49,033 bases of DNA from contig CACKIN010000006.1 in NCBI GenBank assembly GCA_902600205.1, positions 1 to 49,033 on the forward strand. The letters are read 5' to 3'. The notes under the pieces were generated by a model. That model was not told the origin of the DNA. It did no database searches and was given only the letters and a program-made list of their open reading frames with translations. Made by a program: the position numbers and the translations under genes. Origin of the DNA: an uncultured Pelagibacteraceae bacterium. Lineage in GTDB: Bacteria; Pseudomonadota; Alphaproteobacteria; Pelagibacterales; Pelagibacteraceae. Below, piece after piece: positions 41,808 through 49,033 of this stretch (its first letter is position 1; every line of letters starts with the position of its first letter).

Positions 41808-43925
41808 ATGTCTTCTGAAGTAGCAAGTATCCAAGGAAAGCCAAATTCATCAAAAAATATTATTACATATTCTGTAATCTTAATAACATTTTTAGTTGCA
41901 CTGTGGTTATCTTTTCAAAGCGATGGTCCTTCAAAAATGCCAAAGGTCGTCACTGATCAATTTACATTTACAGCATGGGTTAATGAAGGTGAAGATTATT
42001 TAAAGAAAAATTACAGATGGATTACCAAAATAATAGCCAGTTATATTAAAAATGTATATTACTTTGTTGAAGATTTCCTTATCGACTCACCTTGGCTATT
42101 AATTGCAGCATTAATATTTTTGCCTTGCTTAATTGCAGGTGGTTTAAGATTAGGATTGTACTCTTTATTTGTCATTTATTTTTGGGGTGCAACAGGAATG
42201 TGGGAACCATCTCTGCAAACGGTAGCATTGATGGGTTTATCGGTTTTACTATGTGTCGTAGTTGGAGTGACTCTAGGTGTGCTTTGTTCACAAAGTGACA
42301 GGTTTGAAAATTTTATGAAGCCTATTTTAGATACAATGCAAGTAATGCCTGCGTTTGTTTATCTTTTTCCAGCTCTTTTCTTTTTTGGAATTGGAGGAGC
42401 GCCAGCAATATTAGCCACTATGATTTACTCAATGCCTCCAATAATAAGATTAACAAATACTGGTATAAGACAAGTTTCAGCAGAAACAATTGAGTCTGCT
42501 ACCTCATTTGGATCAAGTAAGTTACAACTACTATTTAAAATTAAAATTCCACTCTCGCTACCAAGTATAATGATGGGAATTAATCAGGTGATAATGATGG
42601 CTTTAGCACTTGTAGTTTTGGCATGTTTCATTGGAGCTGAAGGAATTGGTGGTCAAGTATGGCAAGCAATTAGAAGACTTGATGTTGGGTGGGCAATGGA
42701 AGGAGGACTTTGTATTCTTTTCATGGCAATAATGTTTGATAGATTTAGTATGTCATTTAGCAAAACAAAACAAATACTTCCATCGAATGTTCAAAAATTT
42801 TATTTACTCCCACAATCTTGGGAAAAATTTGCAATAGTAAGAATTATAGAAAAGCCTTTAGAATTTTTAGCTGGTTTAATTAATTTTGTTTGTACAAATT
42901 TAACAAAATTTATTGCGTATGTATTTGAATTTTGTGTTTCTTTAGCAAATAAAGAAACAGCAAGAGATATTGGTGAAATAATTTCTAGAAGATATTATAT
43001 AATACCTTCTTTTTTACTTGTTCTGACTATTTCATTCGTTGACTCTTATATGGTAAGTATAGGATCATTTCCTGAAGAGTGGAGATTGTCAATTAGGCAG
43101 CCGATTTCTAGTAGTGTAGAATCTTTAACTGTTAATCCTAGTTTTATTGCATTTACAAAAGCTCTTAGGGGATTTGTATATCTTAAACTCTTAAGACCAC
43201 TTGATATATTCTTAACTCATGTGCCATGGTGGTATACATTAGGGGTATTTGCAGCAATTGGATATTTTACTGTCGGTATTAGATTTGCAATTATTACAGC
43301 AATATTATTACTTTTCATTGGTGCTTGTGGGATATGGCCACAATCAATGATAACACTATCATCTGTTTTAGTGTCTGTAGCTTTATGCTTTATAATTGGA
43401 GTTCCTCTTGGAATAATTGCCTCTTATAATGAGAGATTTAGAAATGTTCAAAACGTGGTTTTGGATGCCATGCAGACTTTACCTTACTTCTGTTATTTAA
43501 TTCCTGTTTTAATGTTTTTTGGAGGAGGAATAGTATCTGCAGTACTTGCAACAGTTATATACTCTATACCACCCATCATTCGATTAACATCTTTAGGTTT
43601 AACTCAAGTATCTGGGACTTACTCAGAGGTTTCACGTTCATTTGGTGGTACTTTATTACAAACTCTAAATAAAATTAAATTTCCATTAGCTATTCCAAGT
43701 TTAGTTATTGGATTTAATCAAACAGTAATTATGGCTTTCGCAATGCAGATTGTTACACCTTTAATTGGTGGAAAAGGATTAGGTTTGGAAGTATTTAATG
43801 GATTAGCAAGATCTGATACCGGTAGAGGGTTGGCAGCAGGTATAGGAATTGTATTATTAGCAATAATTATAGACAGAATTTCACTTGCTTGGACTAAAAA
43901 ACAGAGAGAAGCTCTAGGTTTATAA
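41808..43925 (+). CDS. proW: Double-length glycine betaine/proline ABC permease, ProW-ProW fusion
   Basis: A 705-residue membrane protein holding two complete ProW-type permease domains in tandem. Domain 1 covers about 95-320 with the ATPase-contact loop 'SATSFGSSKLQLLFKIKIPLSLPS' near 228; domain 2 covers about 470-700 with 'EVSRSFGGTLLQTLNKIKFPLAIPS' near 606. Each is preceded by the ProW-type amphipathic N-terminal part ('FVEDFLIDSPWLL', 'DIFLTHVPWWYTL'). Conventional ProW is one domain used as a homodimer; here both halves are on one chain and have diverged. It takes up betaine-type osmolytes together with ProX and a ProV. It is followed 89 bases later by proX with its own candidate promoter. 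Confidence 0.9.
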   Translation: MSSEVASIQGKPNSSKNIITYSVILITFLVALWLSFQSDGPSKMPKVVTDQFTFTAWVNEGEDYLKKNYRWITKIIASYIKNVYYFVEDFLIDSPWLLIAALIFLPCLIAGGLRLGLYSLFVIYFWGATGMWEPSLQTVALMGLSVLLCVVVGVTLGVLCSQSDRFENFMKPILDTMQVMPAFVYLFPALFFFGIGGAPAILATMIYSMPPIIRLTNTGIRQVSAETIESATSFGSSKLQLLFKIKIPLSLPSIMMGINQVIMMALALVVLACFIGAEGIGGQVWQAIRRLDVGWAMEGGLCILFMAIMFDRFSMSFSKTKQILPSNVQKFYLLPQSWEKFAIVRIIEKPLEFLAGLINFVCTNLTKFIAYVFEFCVSLANKETARDIGEIISRRYYIIPSFLLVLTISFVDSYMVSIGSFPEEWRLSIRQPISSSVESLTVNPSFIAFTKALRGFVYLKLLRPLDIFLTHVPWWYTLGVFAAIGYFTVGIRFAIITAILLLFIGACGIWPQSMITLSSVLVSVALCFIIGVPLGIIASYNERFRNVQNVVLDAMQTLPYFCYLIPVLMFFGGGIVSAVLATVIYSIPPIIRLTSLGLTQVSGTYSEVSRSFGGTLLQTLNKIKFPLAIPSLVIGFNQTVIMAFAMQIVTPLIGGKGLGLEVFNGLARSDTGRGLAAGIGIVLLAIIIDRISLAWTKKQREALGL

Positions 43926-43952
43926 GTCAAGTAAAAGCATCATTATTCACAG

Positions 43953-43982
43953 TTTACAAACTAGTAATTTTTGTTTTAGAAT
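43953..43982 (+). promoter_or_regulatory. Candidate internal promoter for proX
   Basis: TTTACA (43953-43958) and TAGAAT (43977-43982) with an 18-base spacer, each matching the sigma-70 consensus at five of six positions, in the gap between proW and proX. It would allow the betaine-binding protein to be made in excess of the permease. Confidence 0.55.
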
Positions 43983-44002
43983 AAGACTTTAATTAATTAA
44001 AA

Positions 44003-44009
44003 GAGAGGA
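44003..44009 (+). promoter_or_regulatory. Strong Shine-Dalgarno of proX
   Basis: GAGAGGA, 5 bases before the ATG at 44015, the same core as before the peptide-type binding-protein gene. Confidence 0.7.
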
Positions 44010-44014
44010 AATAA

Positions 44015-45025
44015 ATGAGGTTATCAAAAACAATATCAGCTCTATTTTTATCTTTCGTAATTTTACTTGCTAGTCTTACTCAGGCAAATGCAAAAAGATT
44101 ACATGCTGCTATTGCTGACTGGACAGGTGGAATAATCACTTGTGAAGTTGCAGTAGCAATTCTTGAACGAGAAATGGGCTATAAAATTAAACAAACAGTT
44201 TTCCCGTCTGGTACTGGATTATGGGAAGCAATTGCAGCTGGAGAACTTGATTTCGCTTGCGAGAGTTGGCCAAGTTATGCAGAGGCAGACGATGTAATGT
44301 TTAATGAAGATTTAATTTATGACGGCAAAGTAGTAAAGTCTTATAAAGGAGATGGAACAGTTGATCTTTTAGGAACTACTGGAATCATCGGTATGTCAGA
44401 TTACTGGATACCTAGATATGCTGCAGAAGAAATGGGCATTAAAACTTGGAGAGACCTAAACAAACATAAAGCTAAATTTGCAACTATTGAAACCGGCGGT
44501 AAAGGAAGATTAATTGGATGTCCTGTAGCTGGTTGGAACTGTCATGACCAAAAAAGACTTGATCTTTTAGGAATTGATTTCCAAGCAGATGAGCTAGGTA
44601 CTGAAGCGGCTGCAATTGCAGAAGCAAAAGCTGCTTACATGAGAAAAGAGCCGTTCTTGTTATACTTATGGTCACCACACTGGTTCTTTGGTGAGTTTGA
44701 CATGGTAGGAGTTCAACTTCCTGAATACAAAACTTGTGAAGGAGACACATTTACTGAAGCAAACAACTGGAAAACTTGCGGTACAGATGGATGGCCAGCA
44801 ACTGGTTGGGATAAAGATTACACTATGAATTATGGAAATCCTGACACATTTGCTAAACCAGAACATGCTAAAGCAAAAGCTTTTTTTGAAAGAATGAAAT
44901 TAGAAAACTTAGACCAAGCTAAGATGCTTGTTGAAGTTGACATCAAAAAAAGAGACGTTAAAGAAGTTGTAAATGAGTGGTTAGACAACAATCCAGATAA
45001 ATGGAAAAGTTGGTTACCTAACTAA
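44015..45025 (+). CDS. proX: Glycine betaine/proline-type periplasmic binding protein, ProX/OpuAC family
   Basis: A 336-residue periplasmic binding protein with a Sec signal peptide (about 1-26, 'LTQANA'). The mature start 'LHAAIADWTGGIITCEVAVAILE' and 'PSGTGLWEAIAAGELDFACESWPSYAEAD' are characteristic of OpuAC-type betaine binders, with many Trp residues available for a quaternary-ammonium cage. It should bind glycine betaine and perhaps other betaines, choline, carnitine or DMSP; SAR11 systems of this type are known to be multifunctional. Two nearby Cys pairs (165 and 171 region; 239 and 253 region) may be disulfides. It has its own promoter candidate and ribosome site and ends in a strong terminator. 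Confidence 0.92.
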   Translation: MRLSKTISALFLSFVILLASLTQANAKRLHAAIADWTGGIITCEVAVAILEREMGYKIKQTVFPSGTGLWEAIAAGELDFACESWPSYAEADDVMFNEDLIYDGKVVKSYKGDGTVDLLGTTGIIGMSDYWIPRYAAEEMGIKTWRDLNKHKAKFATIETGGKGRLIGCPVAGWNCHDQKRLDLLGIDFQADELGTEAAAIAEAKAAYMRKEPFLLYLWSPHWFFGEFDMVGVQLPEYKTCEGDTFTEANNWKTCGTDGWPATGWDKDYTMNYGNPDTFAKPEHAKAKAFFERMKLENLDQAKMLVEVDIKKRDVKEVVNEWLDNNPDKWKSWLPN

Positions 45026-45050
45026 TAATTAAACTTCAAAAAAATAATTA

Positions 45051-45082
45051 AGGGCTTTGTGGAAACAGAGCCCTTTTTTTTT
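45051..45082 (+). terminator. Intrinsic terminator after proX, 2 bases before the next start codon
   Basis: A 10-bp stem with one G-T pair (AGGGCTTTGT at 45051-45060, ACAGAGCCCT at 45065-45074, 4-base loop) followed by nine T residues (45074-45082). The next gene's ATG is at 45085. It is a classic rho-independent terminator for the proW-proX unit that also occupies the next gene's leader. Confidence 0.88.
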
Positions 45083-45084
45083 AC

Positions 45085-45723
45085 ATGCATATAATACATA
45101 GAGGAATTGTAAATAAGAGTTACAAAGAAAACTGCTTAGAGTCTTTTCGAGCATCATTTAAAAAAAGATTTGGGATTGAAACAGATATTCATTCAACCAA
45201 AGATAAAAAGTTTGTATGCTTTCATGATTTTACTTTAAAGAGAATTTTTAAAATAAGTAAAAGTATCAAAAATATTAATTATGAAGATTTAAAAAAAATT
45301 AAAAATAAAAACTTTCAAATACCACCATTAAAAGAGGTTTTAAAAATTTCAAAAAAAAAATTTCCTGTCTTTATTGAAATAAAGCCATTATTTAATAAAG
45401 AACTTTTATCTAATTTGATTAAAGAAACTAGAAGTTTTAAAAAATGTACTTTTATCTCTTTTAAGCATGAAAACATCTATAATCTTCTTAAACTTAACTC
45501 AAAACTATCAGTAGGTTTATCTTTTTCCAACAAATCTAGCGTAAAATCTATTTTAAAAAGTAGCCTAAATAAAAAAATAAAATATCTAATATTAGATAAA
45601 AAGTTTTTAAATAGTCGAAGAATACAAATAATTAATAAAAAGAAATATTATTACACAATTAAAAACAAAAAGGAATTTTTGAAATATGAAAAAGATAACA
45701 ATCTTATATTTGAAAACTTATGA
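45085..45723 (+). CDS. Glycerophosphodiester phosphodiesterase-family protein
   Basis: A 212-residue TIM-barrel GDPD, a little short for the family. The active-site set is visible at the N-terminus: His5-Arg6 ('IIHRG'), Glu32 and Asp34 ('IETDIH'), His47 ('CFHDFTLKRI'), and a later Glu in 'FPVFIEIKP'. It would release sn-glycerol-3-phosphate and an alcohol such as choline from glycerophosphodiesters. Catalytic residues at positions 5 and 6 fix the start at 45085, although a terminator occupies the leader and no ribosome site exists. The second half is very lysine- and asparagine-rich with few conserved features. A choline-releasing role would suit the betaine-transport neighbours. Confidence 0.72.
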   Translation: MHIIHRGIVNKSYKENCLESFRASFKKRFGIETDIHSTKDKKFVCFHDFTLKRIFKISKSIKNINYEDLKKIKNKNFQIPPLKEVLKISKKKFPVFIEIKPLFNKELLSNLIKETRSFKKCTFISFKHENIYNLLKLNSKLSVGLSFSNKSSVKSILKSSLNKKIKYLILDKKFLNSRRIQIINKKKYYYTIKNKKEFLKYEKDNNLIFENL

Positions 45724-46851
45724 TTTATATTTTTTAAGATATTCCAATCTTCCAAGTATTTCATCTCTATCTAAATAATATCCTTGAAGATGACGATGAC
45801 CTGAATTTGGGTCAAAAGCAGTTCTGCCGTGTAAAACACGCCTATTATTAAAAGAAAATATGTCTCCAGGTCCTAATCGAAATTTAATCTGAAACTTATC
45901 ATCGTGTAGAAGATTTCCAAATCTATGGTGGGCTTTATATACTTTATCCATTTGATCTGGATGACAATCTAAAGCATCCATCGTTGCAACACTAAATCTA
46001 ATATCATGAAAATCTTTATCTTTTGTTAAGCTAATTGCGGGTGCATGATAGCTTCTGTGAGATTCTTGAGTATAATCTTTATCTCTAAATTTAAGAGGCA
46101 CAGAAACCAGTGTCTCAAATATATCTTTTTCATTTTGTCTAAGATAATCGGCTACAGCAAACCCATCGATTGCTGAAGAGTCTCCACCATTTGCATCATT
46201 TACTAAACAATGCAAAAACTGATAACCAGGTGGTAATTCAAACCAGGGTAAATCCATATGATTTCTTAAAGCATGCGCCGTGTATGCAGAATTATTTGGT
46301 TTTGGAATATTTATTACCTCAAAAGGGGTTTTAAAAAATGTTTCTCTGACATGGCTTATTCGATGAAGAATTTTAAAGCCTGATTTTTTTTCTGTTGGTG
46401 AGTTTTTAACTATGGCAATACCTTTATGATGTAATAGTTCAAGCCATTTTATTAAACCTTCATCAGAGTCAATTACTTCATCATGCTCAATGCATATACT
46501 TTCAAAATTATTTTTTAAGTTATTATCCCAAAGTTGATAAGGAGATATATATTTTTGTTTATTTTTGATTGTATAGCAATTTTCTCTTAACCATTTTGGG
46601 TCATAATAACTTATGTGTTCTCCCTCACTCCACTCAATTTCTAATTTACCATCATCATTAAGAGAGTATTTTTTAGGATTTATATCTTTAGAAACTTCTA
46701 AAATATTAAACATTCTATGTCGTGAATCTTTGTCATGCGCGGTTGGACAATTATCTCTTAGCCACATATAATTGAATTTACTCTCCTCCCCATCATTCCA
46801 AATAATTTGAAGGTAAGTGCTATTTTTTGAGATTTTAGAAATTGAATTCAT
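45718..46851 (-). CDS. Gamma-butyrobetaine dioxygenase-like 2-oxoglutarate/Fe(II) oxygenase
   Basis: A 377-residue protein with the BBOX/TMLH layout: an N-terminal DUF971-type domain (1 to about 95, 'WNDGEESKFNYMWLRDNCP') and a TauD-type oxygenase domain. The iron facial triad is His198-Met-Asp200 ('RNHMDLPW') and His341 ('RRVLHGR'), with a 2-oxoglutarate-binding Arg at 343 or 353. In human BBOX the N-terminal domain binds zinc through a Cys cluster; here only Cys35 and His39 are at that place, so the zinc site looks degenerate. Hydroxylation of gamma-butyrobetaine to carnitine, or of a similar betaine, is expected. It lies between two betaine-transport ATPase copies, overlapping the GDPD-like gene by 6 bases. 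Confidence 0.78.
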   Translation of the reverse strand: MNSISKISKNSTYLQIIWNDGEESKFNYMWLRDNCPTAHDKDSRHRMFNILEVSKDINPKKYSLNDDGKLEIEWSEGEHISYYDPKWLRENCYTIKNKQKYISPYQLWDNNLKNNFESICIEHDEVIDSDEGLIKWLELLHHKGIAIVKNSPTEKKSGFKILHRISHVRETFFKTPFEVINIPKPNNSAYTAHALRNHMDLPWFELPPGYQFLHCLVNDANGGDSSAIDGFAVADYLRQNEKDIFETLVSVPLKFRDKDYTQESHRSYHAPAISLTKDKDFHDIRFSVATMDALDCHPDQMDKVYKAHHRFGNLLHDDKFQIKFRLGPGDIFSFNNRRVLHGRTAFDPNSGHRHLQGYYLDRDEILGRLEYLKKYKS

Positions 46852-46965
46852 GATAAATAATTATATAAAATGGTAAAAATTTCAATTCAATTAATGGTTG
46901 AAAGCTTTTTATTTATTTAATTGTAGATTTGCTTTGATGCATTAAAAGAATTAGACTTTTAAAAA

Positions 46966-47991
46966 ATGTCAAAAATTGAAATCAATAATGTATATAAAAT
47001 TTTTGGACCTAAACCATCCAGCGTTCTTAAAATGGTTCAAGAGGGTGCTACAAAAGAGGATGTTTTAGAGCAAACTGGGCACACAGTTGGATTAGATAAT
47101 GTGTCATTAAAAATTGAGGAAGGAGAAACCTTTGTGTGCATGGGTTTATCTGGATCTGGTAAATCTACGCTAATAAGACATTTAAATAGATTGATAGATC
47201 CTACTTCTGGGGAAATTTTAGTTGAAGGCAAGGATGTTACCACTCTCAATAAAGAGCAACTAATTGAATTTAGAAGGCAAAAAATGAGTATGGTATTTCA
47301 AAGGTTTGGCTTGTTCCCGCATAAGACAGTTTTACAAAACGTTGGTTACGGACTTGAAATGCAAGGCGTGGAAATTGAAAAAAGAAATGCTACTGCAATG
47401 GAGAAAATTGAGTCTGTAGGTTTGTCTGGATTTGAAAATCAATATCCAGCTCAACTATCTGGGGGAATGCAGCAAAGAGTAGGACTTGCAAGAGCTTTAG
47501 CCACTGATACTGACATTATGCTTATGGACGAAGCTTTTTCAGCATTAGATCCATTGATAAGAAGTGACATGCAAAAACAATTGATAGATCTCCAAGCAGA
47601 ATTAAAAAAAACTATAGTGTTTATTACTCATGATCTTGATGAGTCACTTCGATTAGGGGATCATATTGGAATTTTAAATGCTGGAAAACTTGTGCAAGTA
47701 GGAACGCCAGTAGAAATTATAATGAACCCGGCAGATGAATATGTTGAGGCATTTGTAAAAGATGTAAACAGAACAAAAGTTATAAAAGCAAAAATTATAA
47801 TGAAACCTATTAATCAATCAGATGGTATAGATAAATCAAACCTGATTAAAGTTGAAGAAGATCAATTTATCGAGGAATTTCTACCTCAAGTTGTTTGTAG
47901 TAATTCCAATTGCGAAGTTGTCGATAAACAAGGAAACGCTAAAGGTTATATCTCAAATAAAGAATTACAAGAATCGCTGAGAAGCTCATAA
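46966..47991 (+). CDS. proV: Glycine betaine/proline ABC ATPase, ProV family (copy 2)
   Basis: A 341-residue ProV-type ATPase with Walker A 'GLSGSGKST', 'LSGGMQQRVGLARAL' and Walker B 'IMLMDEAFSALDP' (Ala after Glu, as in E. coli ProV). 'VLKMVQEGATKEDVLEQTGHTVGLDNVSL' at the N-terminus matches the ProV/OpuAA subgroup more closely than copy 1. The C-terminal 60 residues keep only a vestigial CBS-like region. It is not adjacent to permease or binding-protein genes; instead it leads a small plus-strand unit with a 2OG-Fe(II) oxygenase and an SDR. The 114-base leader contains several AT-rich promoter-like sequences but no convincing one. Confidence 0.88.
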   Translation: MSKIEINNVYKIFGPKPSSVLKMVQEGATKEDVLEQTGHTVGLDNVSLKIEEGETFVCMGLSGSGKSTLIRHLNRLIDPTSGEILVEGKDVTTLNKEQLIEFRRQKMSMVFQRFGLFPHKTVLQNVGYGLEMQGVEIEKRNATAMEKIESVGLSGFENQYPAQLSGGMQQRVGLARALATDTDIMLMDEAFSALDPLIRSDMQKQLIDLQAELKKTIVFITHDLDESLRLGDHIGILNAGKLVQVGTPVEIIMNPADEYVEAFVKDVNRTKVIKAKIIMKPINQSDGIDKSNLIKVEEDQFIEEFLPQVVCSNSNCEVVDKQGNAKGYISNKELQESLRSS

Positions 47992-48007
47992 TTTATATTG
48001 TGCAGTT

Positions 48008-48859
48008 ATGGAAAAAAACTTAAGCAAAATTGTTGATTTAGAAAAATATCCTATTCACGACTTACAATCTCACAAAATAAAAAAAATAATTGAAAAATGT
48101 AAAGCAGAATTAGAAAATGATAGTTGTTCAGTAATTCCAAACTTTATTTTACCAAATTCTTTAGCAGTTATGAGAAAAGAATTAGAGCAACAGCTAGATG
48201 AAGTTTATATGTCTAAAGAAAGTATCAATGCATATCTTTATGCAAAAGATGACCCCTCTCTTCCTAAGGATCATCCAAAAAGAATTTTTATGAACAGATA
48301 CAATGGATATCTAAACTCTGATTGTTTTGCAAAAAATTCCGAAATGAAATTTCTTTACGAAACTGAAGAGCTACTTAAATTCGTGTCCGCTTGTCTAGGA
48401 ATTTCTCCAATTTATAGATGGGCTGATCCCTTAGCTTGTCATGCTTATAATGTAATGGAGCCTGATGGTATATTGCCTTGGCATTTTGATAGTTGCGAAT
48501 TTACTTTAAGTCTTGTGATACAAAAACCAGAGCAAGGTGGGATATTTGAGTATTGTCCAAATATAAGAGAGCCAGGAAATGAAAGATTTGACGAAGTAAA
48601 AAAAGTGTTAGATGGAGATCGTTCAAAAGTTAAACAACTTGAACTAAAACCTGGTGATTTACAAATATTTAAAGGACGATTTACTATGCATAGAGTAACC
48701 AAAATAATAGGAAAAACCTCACGTTACATGTGTATACCAGCATATGTATTAGATCCATGGAGAGTAAATACACCTGAACATTCTAAAGCAATTTATGGAA
48801 AGGTGTTGCCCATACATATAGAAAGAAATAAAGTTAGATCTGACGGTTTAGCCGATTAA
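48008..48859 (+). CDS. 2-oxoglutarate/Fe(II)-dependent oxygenase
   Basis: A 283-residue double-stranded beta-helix oxygenase. The iron triad is His159-Phe-Asp161 ('LPWHFDSCEF') and His228 ('FTMHRVTKI'), with Arg239 ('TSRYMC') in the 2-oxoglutarate-anchoring position; 'LKPGDLQIFKGR' near 213-224 precedes the distal His as usual. It likely hydroxylates a small molecule; PhyH/ectoine hydroxylase-like or amino-acid hydroxylase groups are possible, and I cannot name the substrate. It follows proV copy 2 by 16 bases and precedes an SDR gene by 8 bases, an order that would allow hydroxylation followed by oxidation of the alcohol formed. Confidence 0.75.
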   Translation: MEKNLSKIVDLEKYPIHDLQSHKIKKIIEKCKAELENDSCSVIPNFILPNSLAVMRKELEQQLDEVYMSKESINAYLYAKDDPSLPKDHPKRIFMNRYNGYLNSDCFAKNSEMKFLYETEELLKFVSACLGISPIYRWADPLACHAYNVMEPDGILPWHFDSCEFTLSLVIQKPEQGGIFEYCPNIREPGNERFDEVKKVLDGDRSKVKQLELKPGDLQIFKGRFTMHRVTKIIGKTSRYMCIPAYVLDPWRVNTPEHSKAIYGKVLPIHIERNKVRSDGLAD

Positions 48860-48867
48860 ATAAAATA

Positions 48868-49033
48868 ATGTCATATAATTTTAAAAGTAAAAAGATAATT
48901 ATTTCTGCTGGTGCTACAGGAATTGGTTGGGCGACAGCAAAAGAGTGTCTTGAAAAAGGTGCAAAAGTATTTTTGTGTGACATAGATCAAAAATCAATAA
49001 ATAAATTAAAAAAACATCCATTAAATAATAAAA
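48868..49033 (+). CDS. Short-chain dehydrogenase/reductase, N-terminal part (runs off the window)
   Basis: About 55 residues are visible from the ATG at 48868. The Rossmann dinucleotide-binding opening is present as 'IIISAGATGIGWATAKECLEKGAKVFLCDID', with the glycine-rich TGxxxGxG motif modified to SAGATGIG, and an Asp after the second strand that suggests NAD(H) preference. The catalytic Ser-Tyr-Lys lies beyond the window. It follows the 2OG oxygenase gene by 8 bases and would be suited to oxidise the hydroxylated product. Confidence 0.85.
   Translation, partial: MSYNFKSKKIIISAGATGIGWATAKECLEKGAKVFLCDIDQKSINKLKKHPLNNK

Noticed and set aside
43951..43962. Terminator hairpin between proW and proX (AGTTT-AC-AAACT)
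   Set aside because: The stem is five weak pairs with too small a loop; the sequence is better read as part of a promoter.
46860..46865. Promoter -10 box TATAAT upstream of the BBOX-like gene (minus strand)
   Set aside because: Only 8 bases from the start codon and no -35 box at proper distance; in such AT-rich DNA the hexamer is expected by chance.
1..49033. tRNA genes, riboswitches (SAM-V, glycine), CRISPR arrays or IS elements
   Set aside because: I looked through the intergenic regions, all shorter than 120 bases, and saw no cloverleaf, conserved aptamer core, spaced repeats or transposase; a covariance-model search would be the decisive test.

Overview
The window is AT-rich, densely coding DNA with gaps of mostly 0-120 bases and no gene-free stretch above 300 bases. 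I saw no tRNA, rRNA, IS element, phage gene or CRISPR array. The gene content points to a marine alphaproteobacterium of the SAR11 (Pelagibacterales) type: a DmdA-like DMSP demethylase, GcvT-like and homocysteine S-methyltransferase paralogs, a glycine-betaine ABC transporter, a gamma-butyrobetaine-dioxygenase-like enzyme, many periplasmic-binding-protein ABC systems and a compact genome style. The taxonomic call is inference from content and composition.

Layout. 1-9.4 kb: the 5' part of aconitase behind a LysE exporter and a CsaA-like gene; an ArgE-type deacylase; an aldehyde dehydrogenase and an agmatinase-family ureohydrolase; a secreted HExxH protein with a membrane-anchored cyclophilin; a FadN-type beta-oxidation fusion followed by a 42-residue membrane ORF; and bioY. 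9.4-14.9 kb: a complete peptide-type ABC operon on the minus strand (binding protein, two permeases, fused double ATPase) with a strong hairpin after the binding-protein gene. 15.0-22.5 kb: a tight plus-strand operon of seven genes (GcvT-like, peptidase E-like, FMN 2-hydroxyacid oxidase, ThDP decarboxylase/lyase, transthyretin-like protein, DmdA-like demethylase, thiolase). 22.5-28.9 kb: a minus-strand operon in which EutA-like and DoeA/EutD-like ectoine-catabolism genes lead into a polyamine-type ABC transporter. 29.0-35.2 kb: a plus-strand catabolic operon (DMT transporter, HIBADH-type dehydrogenase, aldehyde dehydrogenase, VOC protein, homocysteine methyltransferase, MsrA, serine hydrolase). 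35.2-39.7 kb: a convergent minus-strand operon (Fe-alcohol dehydrogenase, amidase, DMT transporter, second homocysteine methyltransferase). 39.8-49.0 kb: a quaternary-amine region with proV divergent from a double-length proW plus proX, a GDPD-family protein, a BBOX-like dioxygenase, a second proV, a 2OG-Fe(II) oxygenase and the start of an SDR.

Taken together, the window looks like an osmolyte and methylated-compound island. Transporters bring in betaines, sulfonio compounds, polyamines, ectoines or peptides; THF- or homocysteine-dependent methyltransferases remove methyl groups; and dehydrogenases, decarboxylases and beta-oxidation enzymes send the carbon to central metabolism. The most promising uncharacterised unit is the 15.0-22.5 kb operon, whose order suggests coupling of demethylation to 2-hydroxyacid -> 2-oxoacid -> aldehyde chemistry. 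The most unusual regulatory architecture is the pair of intrinsic terminators that run directly into the start codon of the next gene (24.6 and 45.08 kb).
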